From contig JANTQA010000070.1 in NCBI GenBank assembly GCA_027625915.1, positions 14,823,001-14,887,000 of the forward strand: a stretch of 64,000 nucleotides of DNA, in the 5' to 3' direction. The translations under genes were made by a program, and so were the position numbers. Positions 24,303 to 36,930 of the stretch are shown piece by piece. The notes beneath the pieces are model-generated. The model was not told where the DNA came from. It made no database searches and was given only the letters and a program-made list of their open reading frames with translations. Position 1 is the stretch's first letter. Each line of letters starts with the position of its first letter. Source of the DNA: Anaeramoeba flamelloides. Its lineage: Eukaryota > Metamonada > Anaeramoebidae.

Positions 24303-25119
24303 AAAATGCGATTATTTGCAAGAAAAACAATTTTTTTTTATTTTGTCTATTATTGGATTTCTAAACTTACAAACATTGACACATGTGCTGATAGTTTGTT
24401 TTTTATATCAAAAAAAAAAAATTTGTTCAATAGATAAAAAATTGGAATTGGTCAAAAATGACAATTTTTACTAAAATATACAAATTTTGATATTTTCATA
24501 ATTTTCAAAATTTGCGAATATTTGCGATTTATTTAACATTTTATTATACCTTTTATAGGGATGGGTTAGATAAGATTAGTATATTTTAGTTGAGTGAACT
24601 ACCCCACCACATTCGTTCCTAACACTTTCTAAAGCACCCAACCTACCCTACCTTACCTATCCATATAAAATGTATAATAAAATGTTAAATAAATCGCAAA
24701 TATTCGCAAATTTTGAAAATTATGAAAATATCAAAATTTGTATATTTTAGTAAAAATTGTCATTTTTGACCAATTCCTATTTTTTACTCTATTCAACAAT
24801 TTTTTTTTTTTTGATATAGTCAGTTCCACTTTTAATGCACAAACTTTCAACGAAATTTAAGGTACAAAAAAAACTCAAATTAAGGTATAAAAATTTGTAA
24901 TTTTTTTTTTTTACAAATTATTTTACTAGAATCTAAATTTTGCCCTTTAATTTGAGTTTTTTTTTTGTGCCTTAAATTTTGTAGCAAGTTTATGTATTAA
25001 AAGTGGAACTGACTGTATATAAAACAAACTATCAGCACATATGTCAATGTTTTGTATGTTTAGACCTGATTCCAGAGACAAATTAATAAAAAATTATTTT
25101 TCTCGCAAATAATCGCATC
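24303..25119. repeat. Large palindrome with a MITE in its right arm
   Basis: The left arm (24303-24555) begins 'atgcgattatttgcaagaaa' and the right arm ends with the complementary 'tctcgcaaataatcgcat'. The arms match over about 250 bp ('aaaatttgcgaatatttgcg' against its complement at 24690-24715). The centre contains pairing 'gggatgggttagataagat'-like and 'ctaccctaccttacctatcc' blocks. The MITE at 24817-25015 interrupts the right arm. Confidence 0.75.
24817..25015. mobile_element. Pogo-type MITE (family 1), copy b
   Basis: A palindrome of about 199 bp with diverged ends (TAGTCAGTTCCAC.../...GTGGAACTGACTG) flanked by TA. It sits in the right arm of the 24303-25119 palindrome and is therefore younger than it. 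Confidence 0.8.
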
Positions 25120-25189
25120 GCAAATAATCACAATTTTGGTATATTCCCATTAAAAAATAATCAATTTATAACTTATTTGTTATAGTTAA

Positions 25190-25350
25190 GTACTATTCTC
25201 TATTAATTTTTTTTACCAATTTCTAAATAAGGAATCCTTATTTAGAAATATGCTTTAAATTGATTAAAAAAAAGGTTTTAATCAATGTTAGAACTTTATG
25301 TTCTTGTTTTTTTTTTAAATTTTATAATTAGTTAAAAAAAGTGAATTTTA
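25190..25350. repeat. Repeat family D copy
   Basis: Matches 16120-16320 in reverse complement, including the 'aaataaggaatccttattta' hairpin. Noncoding. Confidence 0.45.
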
Positions 25351-25439
25351 TAGTTAGAAAACTTGAGGTAATCAAGAAATATTGAAAATAAAGAATTCCT
25401 AAAATAGTAAAAAAATATACAAATTCGGGTACATCTTTC

Positions 25440-26010
25440 CGACTTTTAGGAGTCGTGTCTAGGTTTTTTTTAATTTCAAAGAATTTAGCAAAATCAAAGA
25501 TTTAACTCCATTATTTTAAATTAAAAAAAACCTAACGACAGTGGAGTACCAATTTATTAATCACAGTTTGTGGCATTTTTATTTATTATTAATAATCTTT
25601 CTATTGGGTTTTTACCCCTCCTTTTTCTGGGGAAGTGTCGTCAAGTACCGTAGAGTGCCTATTTTTTCCAGGGGGTTTCTGTTTTATATGTAAAATCTAT
25701 CAATTTTCGTTAGTTTTTTTTGAATTTTCTATTTATTTAGAAAATAAATAGATTTTCTAAGGTTTTTTTTACTTTTTGAAATAAACTGAAATTTTATTAA
25801 ATAAATTTTCTTTACATTTCAAAAAGTAAAAAAAACCTAATGGCACCTTTTTTTAATTAAAAAAACAAAAGAAAATTTCAAAAATTTTCTTTTAATTTCT
25901 CAAATCAAAAAAAAGCTAATGGCGGTTTTCCAAAATTCGAAAGAATTTAGTAAAATCAAAGAGTTTACATAATTCTTTCAAATCAAGAAAAACCTAACAA
26001 CAGTGGATAC
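25440..26010. repeat. Cluster of family B repeats
   Basis: Three or more overlapping pieces carry the family B signatures 'agtgtcgtcaagtaccg' and 'aaacctaacgacagtgg', with inverted copies of 'aaaaaaccta' and 'taggtttttt' producing many hairpins. Noncoding. Confidence 0.55.
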
Positions 26011-26159
26011 TTTTTAATTTGGTAATGTAAATGATATAATATTTTTTTTACTTTAAAGTTTTAATTATATTTCTTCTTCTCTTTTTTATTAACTAAATTT
26101 TCTTTGTTTACTCCTTTCTCACAATAAATAAATAAAAAAAGTGAATTTTCGAAAATTTT

Positions 26160-26910
26160 TTTAGAAAAATTTCTTTAACGGATGAGAATTTTTTGATTAA
26201 TTTTGGATTTAATTATTTTCTCAGAAAATAATATTTATTCTCATTTTGAAAAACGAAAAAATGATTTCAAACTGGTGAATATTTTCTTATTCACTTCTAT
26301 TCATCTAATTTGACTCTATAAAGAACTCAAAACATTTTATCAATAATTACTTTTTATAAAAATAGTACTTATTCTTTTCTAATATTTTTTTTTTGACTCT
26401 GAAAAAAACTGTTAGATTGGTAATTTGGGAACACTTAAAAAAACTTCAAATTTGACTAAAAAACAAAATAGAGTAAACCCAAAAAGTAGATTCATGAAAA
26501 AAAAAAGAATGATACAAGAAAAAGAAGCAAATTTTTTATTTTGAGTAAAGCATATATTGCATATTTTTTTCGAATCAAACTGATTTATCATGTAAATCAA
26601 AAAAAAAAGCTTTTCAGGTTCATTTTTAAGATTATTTTTTGTATATATACCACAAGAATAACAAGTTTTTGCTTTATTGCTCATATTTTTTTTGTATTTT
26701 TTGTATTTTTGCAAAAAGTTGAAAAAAAGCAACTTTCAAAAAAGTGAAAAAAAGAAAAAATTTTTTATTTCTATAAAAATCATAACTAAATATTATGAAT
26801 GTCATTTATCGAGATTCTGTTACTATAAAAAGAATTTTTTCACTTATATTTCAAATCTAAGTAATTGGCAAAGAAAATTTCTAGATCTCTATTAAGGATT
26901 ATTCGAATTT
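26160..26910 (-). repeat. Repeat family C, second copy
   Basis: Reverse complement of 13640-14420 over about 750 bp with many small differences. It carries the small Cys-containing frame at 26412-26684. Confidence 0.6.
26412..26684 (-). CDS. Small CxxC protein carried by repeat family C
   Basis: A 90-residue frame from the ATG at 26682-26684. It has two Cys-x2-Cys pairs (CYSC near residue 8 and CNIC near residue 42), which could bind one zinc ion. A strongly hydrophobic stretch (about 57-77, IILFFFMNLLFGFTLFCFLV) follows and could span a membrane. I do not recognise the family. The first half is conserved in the related repeat at 13898, where the frame is broken. The product may be a mobile-element protein or an accidental frame. 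Confidence 0.35.
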   Translation of the reverse strand: MSNKAKTCYSCGIYTKNNLKNEPEKLFFLIYMINQFDSKKICNICFTQNKKFASFSCIILFFFMNLLFGFTLFCFLVKFEVFLSVPKLPI

Positions 26911-27043
26911 TATTCTCTGTGAGGCTTGAAATAAAATACCATAAACAGAAAAAAACTTTAAGAGATAATTCATTATTGAAAAGTCAAAATTTGGCAACTT
27001 TTGGATTGTTTAGATTTGGCTGGAAAATCATTTAGTGATCCAA

Positions 27044-28160
27044 AAACTTATTGAATTTCATGTACAAAACAAGGTAAAACTAAAAAGTTGTTTTTTTTTT
27101 GATATTAAGAAAATGCCACTCCACTTTCTTTTCAAGTATATTTATACTCTGACTACACTCTAACATACTTTAAACGAAAGTGGAGTGACATTTTACTAAT
27201 GAAATTTTTTTCTTCAAAATTTGTTGAGAATAATTTGGATTTAAGGGATTAGCGTCACCATAGATTTACCAATCATTAAAGTATGTTGTAATTGGGTGTA
27301 AATGGTATTAGTGCACTATGGCTCAAATAGCTCTATTAAAAATCTATTATAAATCTCATTGCACGATAAATTATTACATTTTTTACTAATGATCACTATT
27401 AAAAAAGTTTACATTTTGGAAAATTTTTTTTAAATTCCTTTCCAAATTTAAAAATAGAAAATCCAAATAATAGTATTCCAGTATTACATAATTTAGATTT
27501 AGAACTTCCAAAAGTAACTATATTTTATAATTTTTTAATTTCAAATATTAACTCAATAATCATCAACATAAAAGCACAAAGACTGATTATTTTTGTTTGC
27601 TTTTGATAAGGTACTTGTAGCATCAATATATTTGCATGATTTGAGAAATAATTAGTCAAAAAAATTTATTCTGTAATTATTTAATTTTTAAAAAAAAATC
27701 ATTTTTTTAGCAACTAATCTACATTTCGCCACTAATTTAAGAAAGATATTTTGTGACTTTGTAGTCTGAATATTGATAATTCAACCTTTAAATTTAAGGC
27801 AAAATGTAGATTGTATTCTGAAATTGTTGAATTTTTTTACTAATACATAGATCTTTTTTAATTGATAAGATCAACAAATATTACTACTTGACTAATGGAT
27901 TTTTTAGAGAAATTTGAACCAGGTAGCACTAATGTTGTTAAACCCAATAACAACATACTTTGTTCATAGGCTTCTCCTTGGTAGACGATAATCCTTTAAT
28001 GAAGAATTATTGTTTTTTGCCCAACTCAAAATTTTGCAAAAAAAACCTAAATTTTTCAAGTTAGCAAGATCCCTTGGATCAAATTTCTTTTAAGTTTATA
28101 AATATGTTACTAGGTGGAAAAAATAGTATTCACTGAGATTAAAATTCGGATAATGCTTAA
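27044..28160 (+). repeat. Repeat family E, second copy, split by about 760 bp
   Basis: 27044-27250 and 28010-28160 match 17386-17740, including the CCACTCCACTTTC hairpin. The insert 27250-28010 starts 'gggattagcgtcacc' and has no coding content. It may be a family D-type element, as a GACTAGTCCCTTAA motif lies just downstream at 28180. Confidence 0.5.
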
Positions 28161-28474
28161 ATTTACCTAAAAAAATTTAATAGAGACTAGTCCCTTAAAT
28201 TGAAAGTTGTTGAATTTTGCTCTTGTAATTCCATTACAAAAATCAAAAACAATTTTAAAAAAACAAATTGTTGCTAAGGAAAAAAAGAATGAAAAATCTT
28301 GTGCTATTCTTGATGGGTCTACATTTTATTTTTTTTTTTTTTATCATTTTTTTACCTTTTTTTCTTTTGTAAAAAAAAAACTGAAGAATCAAATTCTAAA
28401 AAAACAACAAAACCTAAAAGTCAATAAAAATTTTCTTTTGGTCATTTGAATCACTTAACTGTTTGAAATTATAA

Positions 28475-31400
28475 ATGGACCAGAGGTACCAAACGAAACA
28501 AAAAGAAGAAATCCAAAACAATTTGCAAAGGTTAATCTTAAATGATCAAACCCTTACCAACTTGGAACTTTATGGTTATCAAATGAGAAACGAGGAAATA
28601 GAAGCTTTAAGTGAATCTTTAAAAGTCAACCAAACCCTTACCCGACTGAATCTAACTAGGACTGAAATTGGATTCGAGGCAATGCAAGTTTTATGTGAAT
28701 GTTTAAAGGTCAACCAAAGCCCTTATCAACCTGAACCTTTCTTGGAATAAAATTGGAGCTGAGTCAATGAAAGCTTTAAGTGAAGTACTAAAGGTCAACC
28801 ATGCCCTTACCCAACTGAATCTAACTGGGAATCAAATTGGATCCGAGGCAATGAAATTTTTCAGTGAAGCTCTACAAGTAAATCAAAGCCTTATCCAATT
28901 GGATCTTGATTCTAATCAAATTCGAGACAAGGGAATGAAAGAATTAAGCCAAGCCTTAAAAGTCAACCAAACCCTTACCAACTTGAATCTTTCTAGGAAT
29001 CATATTGGATCCGAGGGAATGCAATTTTTAATTAAAGCCCTAAAAGCCAACCAAACCCTTGCCCACTTGGATCTTACTGCGAATGATATTGGATCGAAGG
29101 GAATGCAAGCTTTAAGTGAAGCCCTAAAAGTCAACCAAGCCCTTACCAACTTGAACCTTTATCATAATCAAATCGGAGCAGATGGGATACAAGCTTTAAG
29201 TGAAGCTCTAAAAGTCAACCAAACCCTTGACCAATTGGATCTTTCGTGGAATAAAATTCGAGACAAGGGAATGAAAGCTTTTAGTGAAGCCTTAAAAGTC
29301 AACCAAACCCTTACCCAATTGAAAGTTTCGTGGAATCAAATTAGACACGAAGGAACAGAAGCACTAAGTGAAGTACTAAAAGTAAACCAAACCCTTATCA
29401 ACCTGAATCTTTCTTGGAATAAAATTGGACCCAAGGCAGTTAAATACCTAAGTAAAGCATTAAAGGCAAACCAAAACCTTATCAAATTGGATCTTTCTAG
29501 GAATGAAATTCGAGCCAAAGGAATGGAACCACTATGTGAATCATTAAAAGTAAACCGAACCTTAACCCAATTGAATCTTTCTTGTAACAGAATAGGATCT
29601 TATGACAATAAAAAAGATTACAAAAAAAATATTCAAGAATTTATACAATCATTAAAAATCAATAAATCTATTATCGATCTATTATTTGATGATAATGAGA
29701 TTGATGAAGAAGATCAAAATAAAATACAAAATTTAATTGAAAGGAATCTCAATTTTCAAAAAAAGTTAACCAAATCAGTTAAAGTTGGAGATTTCCAATT
29801 ATTCCAAGAATTAATTCAAATTGAAAAAATACCCTTAATATATCAACTTTCTTTAGATACAATAAATATTTCAAATAAGCAAGAGGAAAATACAATTTTC
29901 CATACAGCTATTTTTCATAATCAAACAGAATTTCTATTCCATTTATTATTTGCAAATAATGAAAAAACTGACCAAGAAATTATTTCAAAAAGAAATTTTT
30001 TATTAAATTTCAAAAATCTAGAAACAAAAAAAAGTGCAATTGATTTGTTCAATCCAAATGAAATTTTAATCCAAGATTTTAAAAATTATTATGATCAATT
30101 TATATCATCATCAACTTCATCATCATCATCATCTTCTTTGATTTCTTCTTATTACAATAATAATAATGAAAAATCAAATAATTTCCCAAATAAATTAATT
30201 GCAGAAAAAGAAATAATGTTGATGAGAATTGGTAAAGAATGGAAAACAATCAAAAATGAATTCGAAAATGAATTAAATAAAAAGCAAAAACAATTATTTT
30301 TAAAATGGTTATATTGTCCTGTTTCATTTAATTTTAAAGAAAAGCAAATAATTCTTGAAATTTTCAAATTATTAAATATAATCAAATTTGAAAAACAAAC
30401 TTTATTTTCAAATGAAAAATTATTAAATGATTTCCAAAATTATATCAAGAAATATTCAAATACTGAAAAAAAAATATTTCAAATCAACCTAAAAATTAAA
30501 AAAAAGAAGACTATGAAGAAGAATAATGAAAATCTTAATGATGATTTTACAATCGAATCAATACAAATTAATAAATTTATTCTTTGTTTAAGATCCAATT
30601 TATTTCGAGAAATGATTTTACAGACTTTTCCAATCCAATTAAAAATTGAAAAAGAAAAAGAAAAAAAAATTGAAGGAAAAGGGAAGGAAAAGGGGATTAA
30701 AATAAAAAAAGAAAAAGAAAAAAAAATTGAAGGAAAATCAAAGGAAACGGAAACGGAAACGGAAACGGAAACGGAAACGGAAACGGAAACGGAAACGGAA
30801 ACGGAAATGGAAGCAGGAAAGGGAATTGGAAAAGGAAACGAAATTGAAATAAAAAAAGAAAAGGGGAAAAGAAAAGTAAATCTAACAATGAATCAAGTTA
30901 CTGATTATTTCTCTTCAATTCCTGAATTTTATCCATTTTTCCTCTCAGAATTTTATAATCAAAATTTTACTCCATTTACTTTTACTTTTGATAACGAAAA
31001 CAAAAACTACAAGAACAATAATGACAACAAGAACAATATCCAAAAAATAAGCAACAACAATAACAATCAGGACAACACTAACAATCAGAAAAATACTAAT
31101 GATAATAATAACAATAATAATAATCATTCGCAGATTCAGAATAATAATCATAAAAAATTGAATAATAATAAAAATAATCATTCACAGATTCTGAATAATA
31201 ATAATAATAAAAAGAGGAATGATAATGATGATCATACGAATAATAACAATAATAATAATAGTAATAATAGTAACAATAATAATAATAATAATAATAAACC
31301 AACAACAAAAATAGCTTTCAAAAATCAACAGAGCAATTAATTTTAACAACTACAAAAGCAAAAAGTATTTTAAAAACTTATCATCAAAATAATATCAATA

Positions 31401-31516
31401 ATTTAATCAATTTCTTTTTGGAAAAGGATGTTTCTGGTTTCTATCAAACAAATCCACTCTTATTTATTTCTAATTTATTTAATTTGTCTCAAAATTATAA
31501 AAAAAATATAAATTAG
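28475..31516 (+). CDS. LRR, ankyrin-like and BTB domain protein (two frame changes)
   Basis: About 13 leucine-rich repeats of 28 residues of the ribonuclease-inhibitor type (LKVNQTLTNLNLSRNxIGSEGM) run from the ATG at 28475 to about 29700. A short ankyrin-like region follows (NTIFHTAIFHNQTEFLFHLL, about 29890-30060). Then comes a BTB/POZ-like core, IQINKFILCLRSNLFREMI (about 30560-30630), with a long K/E, (ET)n insert before the rest of the fold (YFSSIPEFYPFFLSEFYNQ). A poly-Asn tract follows. This fits an intracellular adaptor, perhaps for cullin-type ubiquitin ligases. One extra C near 28722 shifts the frame. A second shift in the Asn tract hides a final 60-codon piece ending at 31516 (AKSILKTYHQNNINNLINFFLE) that resembles the end of a BTB fold. 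Either the gene is recently broken or the repeats were misread. Confidence 0.8.
30745..30812 (+). repeat. Coding hexanucleotide repeat (GGAAAC)n
   Basis: About eleven copies of the hexamer encode alternating Glu-Thr within the BTB insert. Similar (GAAACA)n tracts encode Glu-Thr in both kinase-fusion genes (53194-53220 and 61728-61774). Confidence 0.85.
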
Positions 31517-31649
31517 TACAAATTACAAAATAAAATAAAAGAAAAGAAAAAAAAAAGAAAAAAAAAAGAAAATAAAATAAAAATATAAAAAAAAATAAAA
31601 AATGAAATTATTTTAATTTTTATCTTGATTGAAATGAGTGATTAAATAT

Positions 31650-32665
31650 CTTCTTACAGCCGTTAGATTTTCCAGAATTTTTTGAGAATAAACCGAAAAT
31701 TTTTGATTTTTCAATACATTTCAAAAACTTAAAAAAAAACCTAACCACTTTAAGAGGAAATTTAAAAGAATTGTGTTAAATCATTGATTTTTCTCAATTA
31801 TTTTGAATTTTGGAAAAGCGCCATTAGGTTTTCTTGAGTTTTCTGTTTATTTGTGAAGTGTTCGAGGTTTTTTTGAGGTTTTCTATTTTATTTCAAAAAT
31901 TAAAAAAAACTGAACGAAAATCTATTGATTTTCTAAATAAATAGAAAACTCAAAAAAAACCTAACGAAAATCGATAGATTTAACAAATGAAACAGAAAAC
32001 CTCAAGAAAAACTAGGCACTTGACGTCAATATACAGCATATTCTGTTAGGTGTTTAATAATTTTTGAAATAAAGCGAAAATTTTTGAAATTTTTGTTGAT
32101 TTCAAAAATCAAAAAAAACTGTCATTAACTTTTCCAGAATCTAAAAGAATAGTGTAAAATCAATGATTTAACTCAATTCTTTTAAATTTCCTCTTAAAGT
32201 GGTTAGGTTTTTTTTTAAGTTTTTGAAATGTATTGAAAAATCAAAAATTTTCGGTTTTTTTTAATTAAAGTAATGCGTTAGGTTTTTTTGAGTTTTCTAT
32301 TTATTTGTAAAAAAACCTAAGATTTAACTCAATTCTTTTGAATTCTGAAAAAAATCCGTCAAGTGCATAGTTTTTCTTGAGTTATTCTATTTTATTTGTG
32401 AAGTGTTCTAGGTTTTTTTAAGGTTTTCTATTTTATTTCTGAAGTGTTCTAGGTTTTTTTTTTAATTTTTGAAATAAACCAAAAATTTATTAAAATTTTC
32501 TGTATATTTTAAAAATTAAAAAAAATCGAAAGAAAATCAATAGATTTTCACAAATAAAAAAAATAGAACAAAAATCAATAGATTTTCGAAATAAAATCGA
32601 AAACCTCAAAAAAACCTAGAAAACTTCACAAATAAAATAGAAAACCTCTTGAAAACCGTCGTTGT
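31650..32665. repeat. Nested family B palindromes
   Basis: Several inverted copies of blocks such as 'aacctaaccactttaagagg' (31737 and, reversed, 32189) and 'cttgacgtcaatat' occur. The region is a stack of small palindromic elements with the ends seen at 1265-1446. Noncoding. Confidence 0.55.
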
Positions 32666-33316
32666 TTTTTTTTTTTTTTTTTCTTTTTATTTCAAAAATC
32701 AAAACAACAGAGCTAGGCATTCTAGAATACTTGAAGACACTCTAGAATACTTGAAGGTACTTCCTGAAACTACAAATTTCTTCCAATTTTTTTATCTTAG
32801 CTTCAATGTATACAAGATTATATCCCATAGGATAGCTTTAGTTTAAAGAATGAAAAAAAAAAAAATATTTTTTTTTAACAAATACCAGAAAAAGAGATTG
32901 ATTTAACGAAAATGAAATAGATTAAGAAGATACTAAAAATTTGTAAAAAATAGTAAAAACTTCATTTGAATAGTTAAATTTTATATACCCTAAGTGTTGA
33001 AGGGTTGGTTATTATTTCCCCTTCATTCTTTTTTGGATCACAGAGATAATTTTTTTTTTGATAAAGAGGTCAAAATATCTGAACAACTATAGATCAAATG
33101 AAAATGGGTTACTTTATTAAGATTTTATCTTGAACTTTATAGATGTATTTGTATCAATCAAGTACGGAGTTTTTAAGAATAAGAATTGGTTTTCGAATTT
33201 TTCTTTTTTTTTTTTTATTTTTAATTTTTACAGAGAGAAATAGTATATCTTTTTCGGATAGAACTGTAAACAACTTTTATCTTTTTTTGTCAGATATAAT
33301 TTTTAAAATTATTGTC
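32666..33316. other. Intergenic, no gene seen
   Basis: AT-rich DNA with a short local direct repeat of 'actctagaatacttgaag' at 32719-32756. No gene is supportable. Confidence 0.4.
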
Positions 33317-33440
33317 TGTAGAGAATAATTTTGAAAGTTTAATGATATATATATATATAATCATTTAATCTATTTAAGGGGTGAAGTCTGAACTACTTAC
33401 GTACCTAACTTTACTTTCTTTTTGAAAAATTAACTTTTAT

Positions 33441-33444
<4 letters not shown>

Positions 33445-33479
<35 letters not shown>
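33445..33479. repeat. (AT)n microsatellite
   Basis: A 35-bp perfect AT run at the left end of the first stacked palindrome. Similar runs lie at 34210-34240, 35829-35862 and 36600-36623. Confidence 0.95.
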
Positions 33480-33480
<1 letters not shown>

Positions 33481-33687
33481 GCACCTTTAAATGGTGCTTA
33501 TTTCCCACACCCCCAAACCCCCTAAAGGGGGCTTCGTACCCTCTGAGTTGGTTGTATGTGGAGATTAGAATTGATCGATTCAAAATAAGTATTGGTTTTG
33601 GATAAATAATATGGTAATTATTTTTTTAACAGGATTCAATCTCTTTAACTTTTAAAGAATAAAATGTTGAACAAATTACAGACACTA

Positions 33688-33883
33688 CAGTCAGTTTCAA
33701 ATTTAAGATACAAAAACTTTCAACGAAATTTAAAGCACAAAAAAAATCTCAAATTAAGGTACAAAATTTGAATTTTTTTTTTACAATTTATTTGACCACA
33801 ATTTGAATTTTGTACTTTAATTTGAGATTTTTATTATGCCTTAATTTTCATTGAAATTTGTGCCTTAAAAGTAGAACTGACCT
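33688..33883. mobile_element. Pogo-type MITE (family 1), copy c
   Basis: A diverged palindrome of about 196 bp, CAGTCAGTTTCAA... at the left and ...AGAACTGACCT at the right, with TA on both sides. It lies inside the first stacked palindrome. Confidence 0.75.
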
Positions 33884-35132
33884 TAAAAAAAAATACAAAT
33901 TAAAAAGATAAATTAAAAATTATCATAAAATAATTAAGATATTTAGAAAATAAAATCTCGAATTTTTACTTTAATTTGAATTTTTTTTACTTTTCAATAA
34001 TTTTTTTAATGAAATTTTTTTCTTTAAAAGTTATAGTTATTGTTATATTTTAATTTTTATTAACTTATATTTTTTAAAACATAATTCTTATACTGAATAT
34101 ATCATTTCCAATCCTCTAATATCATTAAGAATGTAGCTACGAAGCCCCCTTTAGGGGGGTTAGAGGTGTAGGTAATAAAGCCCCTTTTAAAGGTGCGTTA
34201 ATATTTTTGGTATATATATATATATATATATATATATAAGCTAAATTTCAAAAAGTGAGGCAAATTGTTCAGTAAAAAAAAATAGTGATTGAGATTTTTT
34301 TCTATATATACTTCTCAATCTAATAAACAAAACTCATATTATTATATTAATATTAGATAATACTAATAAAAATGTGTTTTATTAGATGTTATTTTGAATG
34401 ACGATTAAAAAAAATACATAACATAAAAATAAAATTGCCCTTCTTTTTGAAATGAAATTAACAATTTTTCTTTTATTTTATTTTTTGACAATTCTAAAGA
34501 ATCTCTTTGGGTCTCTATCTACAAATTAAAATAGTTTAATGAGGTTGGATTGGAATCTACAAACTCTTGGTGAAATTTATGAAAATTGTTTTGATCACTG
34601 ATTTTTTCGAAGGAAACAAAAGGAATTTGTTACCAGTAATAAATTGCAAAAAATGAAATTCCAAACCGTTGAAAGAGTTTTTCAAAATTCACAGACATTC
34701 TTGAATTGAAATGAAAATAGGATAAAAGGATTCTCTTCCTCTTTCTAGGGTTACCCCTTATTTTGTATATAGCTTAGTTAAACTTGTTTTTTGAAAATTA
34801 AAAATCAAAACCAAAATTTAATTTTATATTTTTTTAACCAAAATTTGAAAAAAATGAAATAAATTTAGAGTAATTTTAATTAAGATTAGTAAGGTTCTTT
34901 AAATTAAATACTAAATCTTGATATTAGAAAGAGATATAATCCATAATATTTGGTTGATTCACAATAGATATCAATAATGTGAAAAAACTTATTATTTCTC
35001 CTAATTTTGAAATTTAGCTTATATATATATAAGCTATTTCCAAGAAAGTGGGGCAAATTTATTTTAAAATATATTTATGTAACACATTCTTCAAAAAAGG
35101 ATTTAAATATATAAAATTATAAACATCATTTA

Positions 35133-35330
35133 CATTCAGTTTCACTTTTAAGACACAAACTTTCAACGAAATTTAAGGCACAAAAAAATCTCAAATTAAA
35201 GCACAAAATTCAAATTCTAGTAAAAATATATTGTAAAAAAAGAAAAATTCCAAATTTTGTGCCTTAATTTTTGATTTTTTTGTGCCTTAAATTTCGTTGA
35301 AAGTTTGTGCCTTAAAAGTGAAACTGACTT
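35133..35330. mobile_element. Pogo-type MITE (family 1), copy d
   Basis: A 198-bp palindrome, CATTCAGTTTCAC.../...GTGAAACTGACTT, flanked by TA. It lies inside the third stacked palindrome. Confidence 0.8.
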
Positions 35331-35825
35331 TATAGATTTCTTGATAATAATTCAATTTGTTTCATAGTATTGTATTGAATAAATAAAATATATTAAAATT
35401 TATGATCTCAATTTTATCTGATCTTTTTTTATGGTGAAAATTGGTGTTTATTATTTTCTTTTTGATCCAAAAAATCATTTTCTTAACTTGTATAATCTCA
35501 AAAAAATTTACAATATAATTAAAAACATATAACTGCGTTTTCTTGTCTAAAAAATCATTTGTCCCCTTTCCATATTTTCGGTTATTTATTGAAATTGGTC
35601 GTATATTGCTTTTTCCAAAAAAAGTGCTATTTTTTTTTTTTTTCATTTTTTGTATATATTTCAACTAACATGTTTTGAATTAAATACATAAGTGGTTGGT
35701 TCAATCGGTACAAATATTATACTTAATTTGGTATCGTTGATTAATGATTCCCATCACTAAAAAAGATTATTTTTTATGAAATGTAAAAAAAAATGCCCCA
35801 CTTTTTTGGAAATACCTTATATATT

Positions 35826-35861
<36 letters not shown>

Positions 35862-36599
35862 AATAAATTGTAATTTTTCATAAAGAAAGCAAAGTTAGGT
35901 ACGTAAGTAGTTCAGAATTCACTCCTTAAATAGATTAAATGATAATATATATTTATATATATATATAAACTATTTTTTCATTAATTTTGACTCACTTTAT
36001 AATGTTAATAGGAGTTTTTTCGAGGGTTTATTCCAGTATTCTACACAAAAAATATTTTCAAATTTTTGGATCAGAATCATTTTTTCTAATTTTTTCAAAT
36101 TTTGCAAATTTAAGTTTTGTTTTTCTTTTCTTTTTCTTTTTCTAATTTTATTTTTCTTTTTCTCATTTTTTCTAATTTTGCAAATTTTAGTTTTGCTTTT
36201 TCAAATTTTTGTTTTTCTTTTGTAAAAGATCATGTGAAAAAAAAAGAGATCTTCGAAAAGAAAAATAATCACTAAGAAAATTGTGACTATGTAATGTCTT
36301 TGAAAATCGGATTTAATTATTCATAAAAAATCTTGTTATTCAACTTTTTTTGAGTGAAAGTTCAGTAATAAAAAATCTTTAATGCTCATTTCAAAAAATG
36401 TGACTCACTTTTTTTTAGTTTTGGGTTTTATTTTCTTTTAATTTTTGGATATATCAGGCTTTTATAGATTTAGAAGGACTTAAAAGAGAATTACAAATCA
36501 TATTTAGTTATTAATTGTTCTTGAATACTAAGGGATAATTTTTTTTTTTTTTTTTTCAATTTATTATTTCAGGTGAGTCACTATTTTTAAAAATGGGTT

Positions 36600-36630
<31 letters not shown>

Positions 36631-36930
36631 CATTAAACTTTGAAAATTATTCTCTACAGTAAATAAATTAAAAAATCTCTCTCTCATAGATAAAATAAAA
36701 ATTGTTAATAACATAATCACTAAATAAATATACGATTCCTTGCTGTTGAAAATAACATAAAAATAAAAAATAAAATTAAAAAATATTACCTTCTTTAGTA
36801 TTATCAAAGTGTGTAAACGATATGATACTTTATTGAATTTAGATATACACATAAATAATTTTTTGTCACAATATAAAAACTTGATACAAATATATTAAAA
36901 AGTATGATATATATAAGGTTTTTATCAATT

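Larger units (their letters stand above)
33317..36657. repeat. Stack of palindromic elements on (AT)n tracts
   Basis: The outermost pair is 'tagagaataattttgaaagt' at 33319 and its complement at 36637-36657. Inside it, 33359-33445 pairs with 35863-35945 ('ctacttacgtacctaacttt' and its complement). Inside that, three side-by-side palindromes, about 33445-34240, 34235-35035 and 35026-35830, each begin and end at (AT)n runs. The first has ends with a CCCCCTAAAGGGGGC hairpin. No coding capacity. This is the pattern of MITE-like elements inserting repeatedly into TA microsatellites. Confidence 0.7.

Noticed and set aside
31096-31308. A Tyr-rich protein on the minus strand
   Set aside because: It is the reverse-strand shadow of the poly-Asn tract of the LRR-BTB gene.
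33317-36657. A CRISPR array or satellite
   Set aside because: The repeats are inverted pairs of different sequence with no regular spacing, not direct repeats with spacers.
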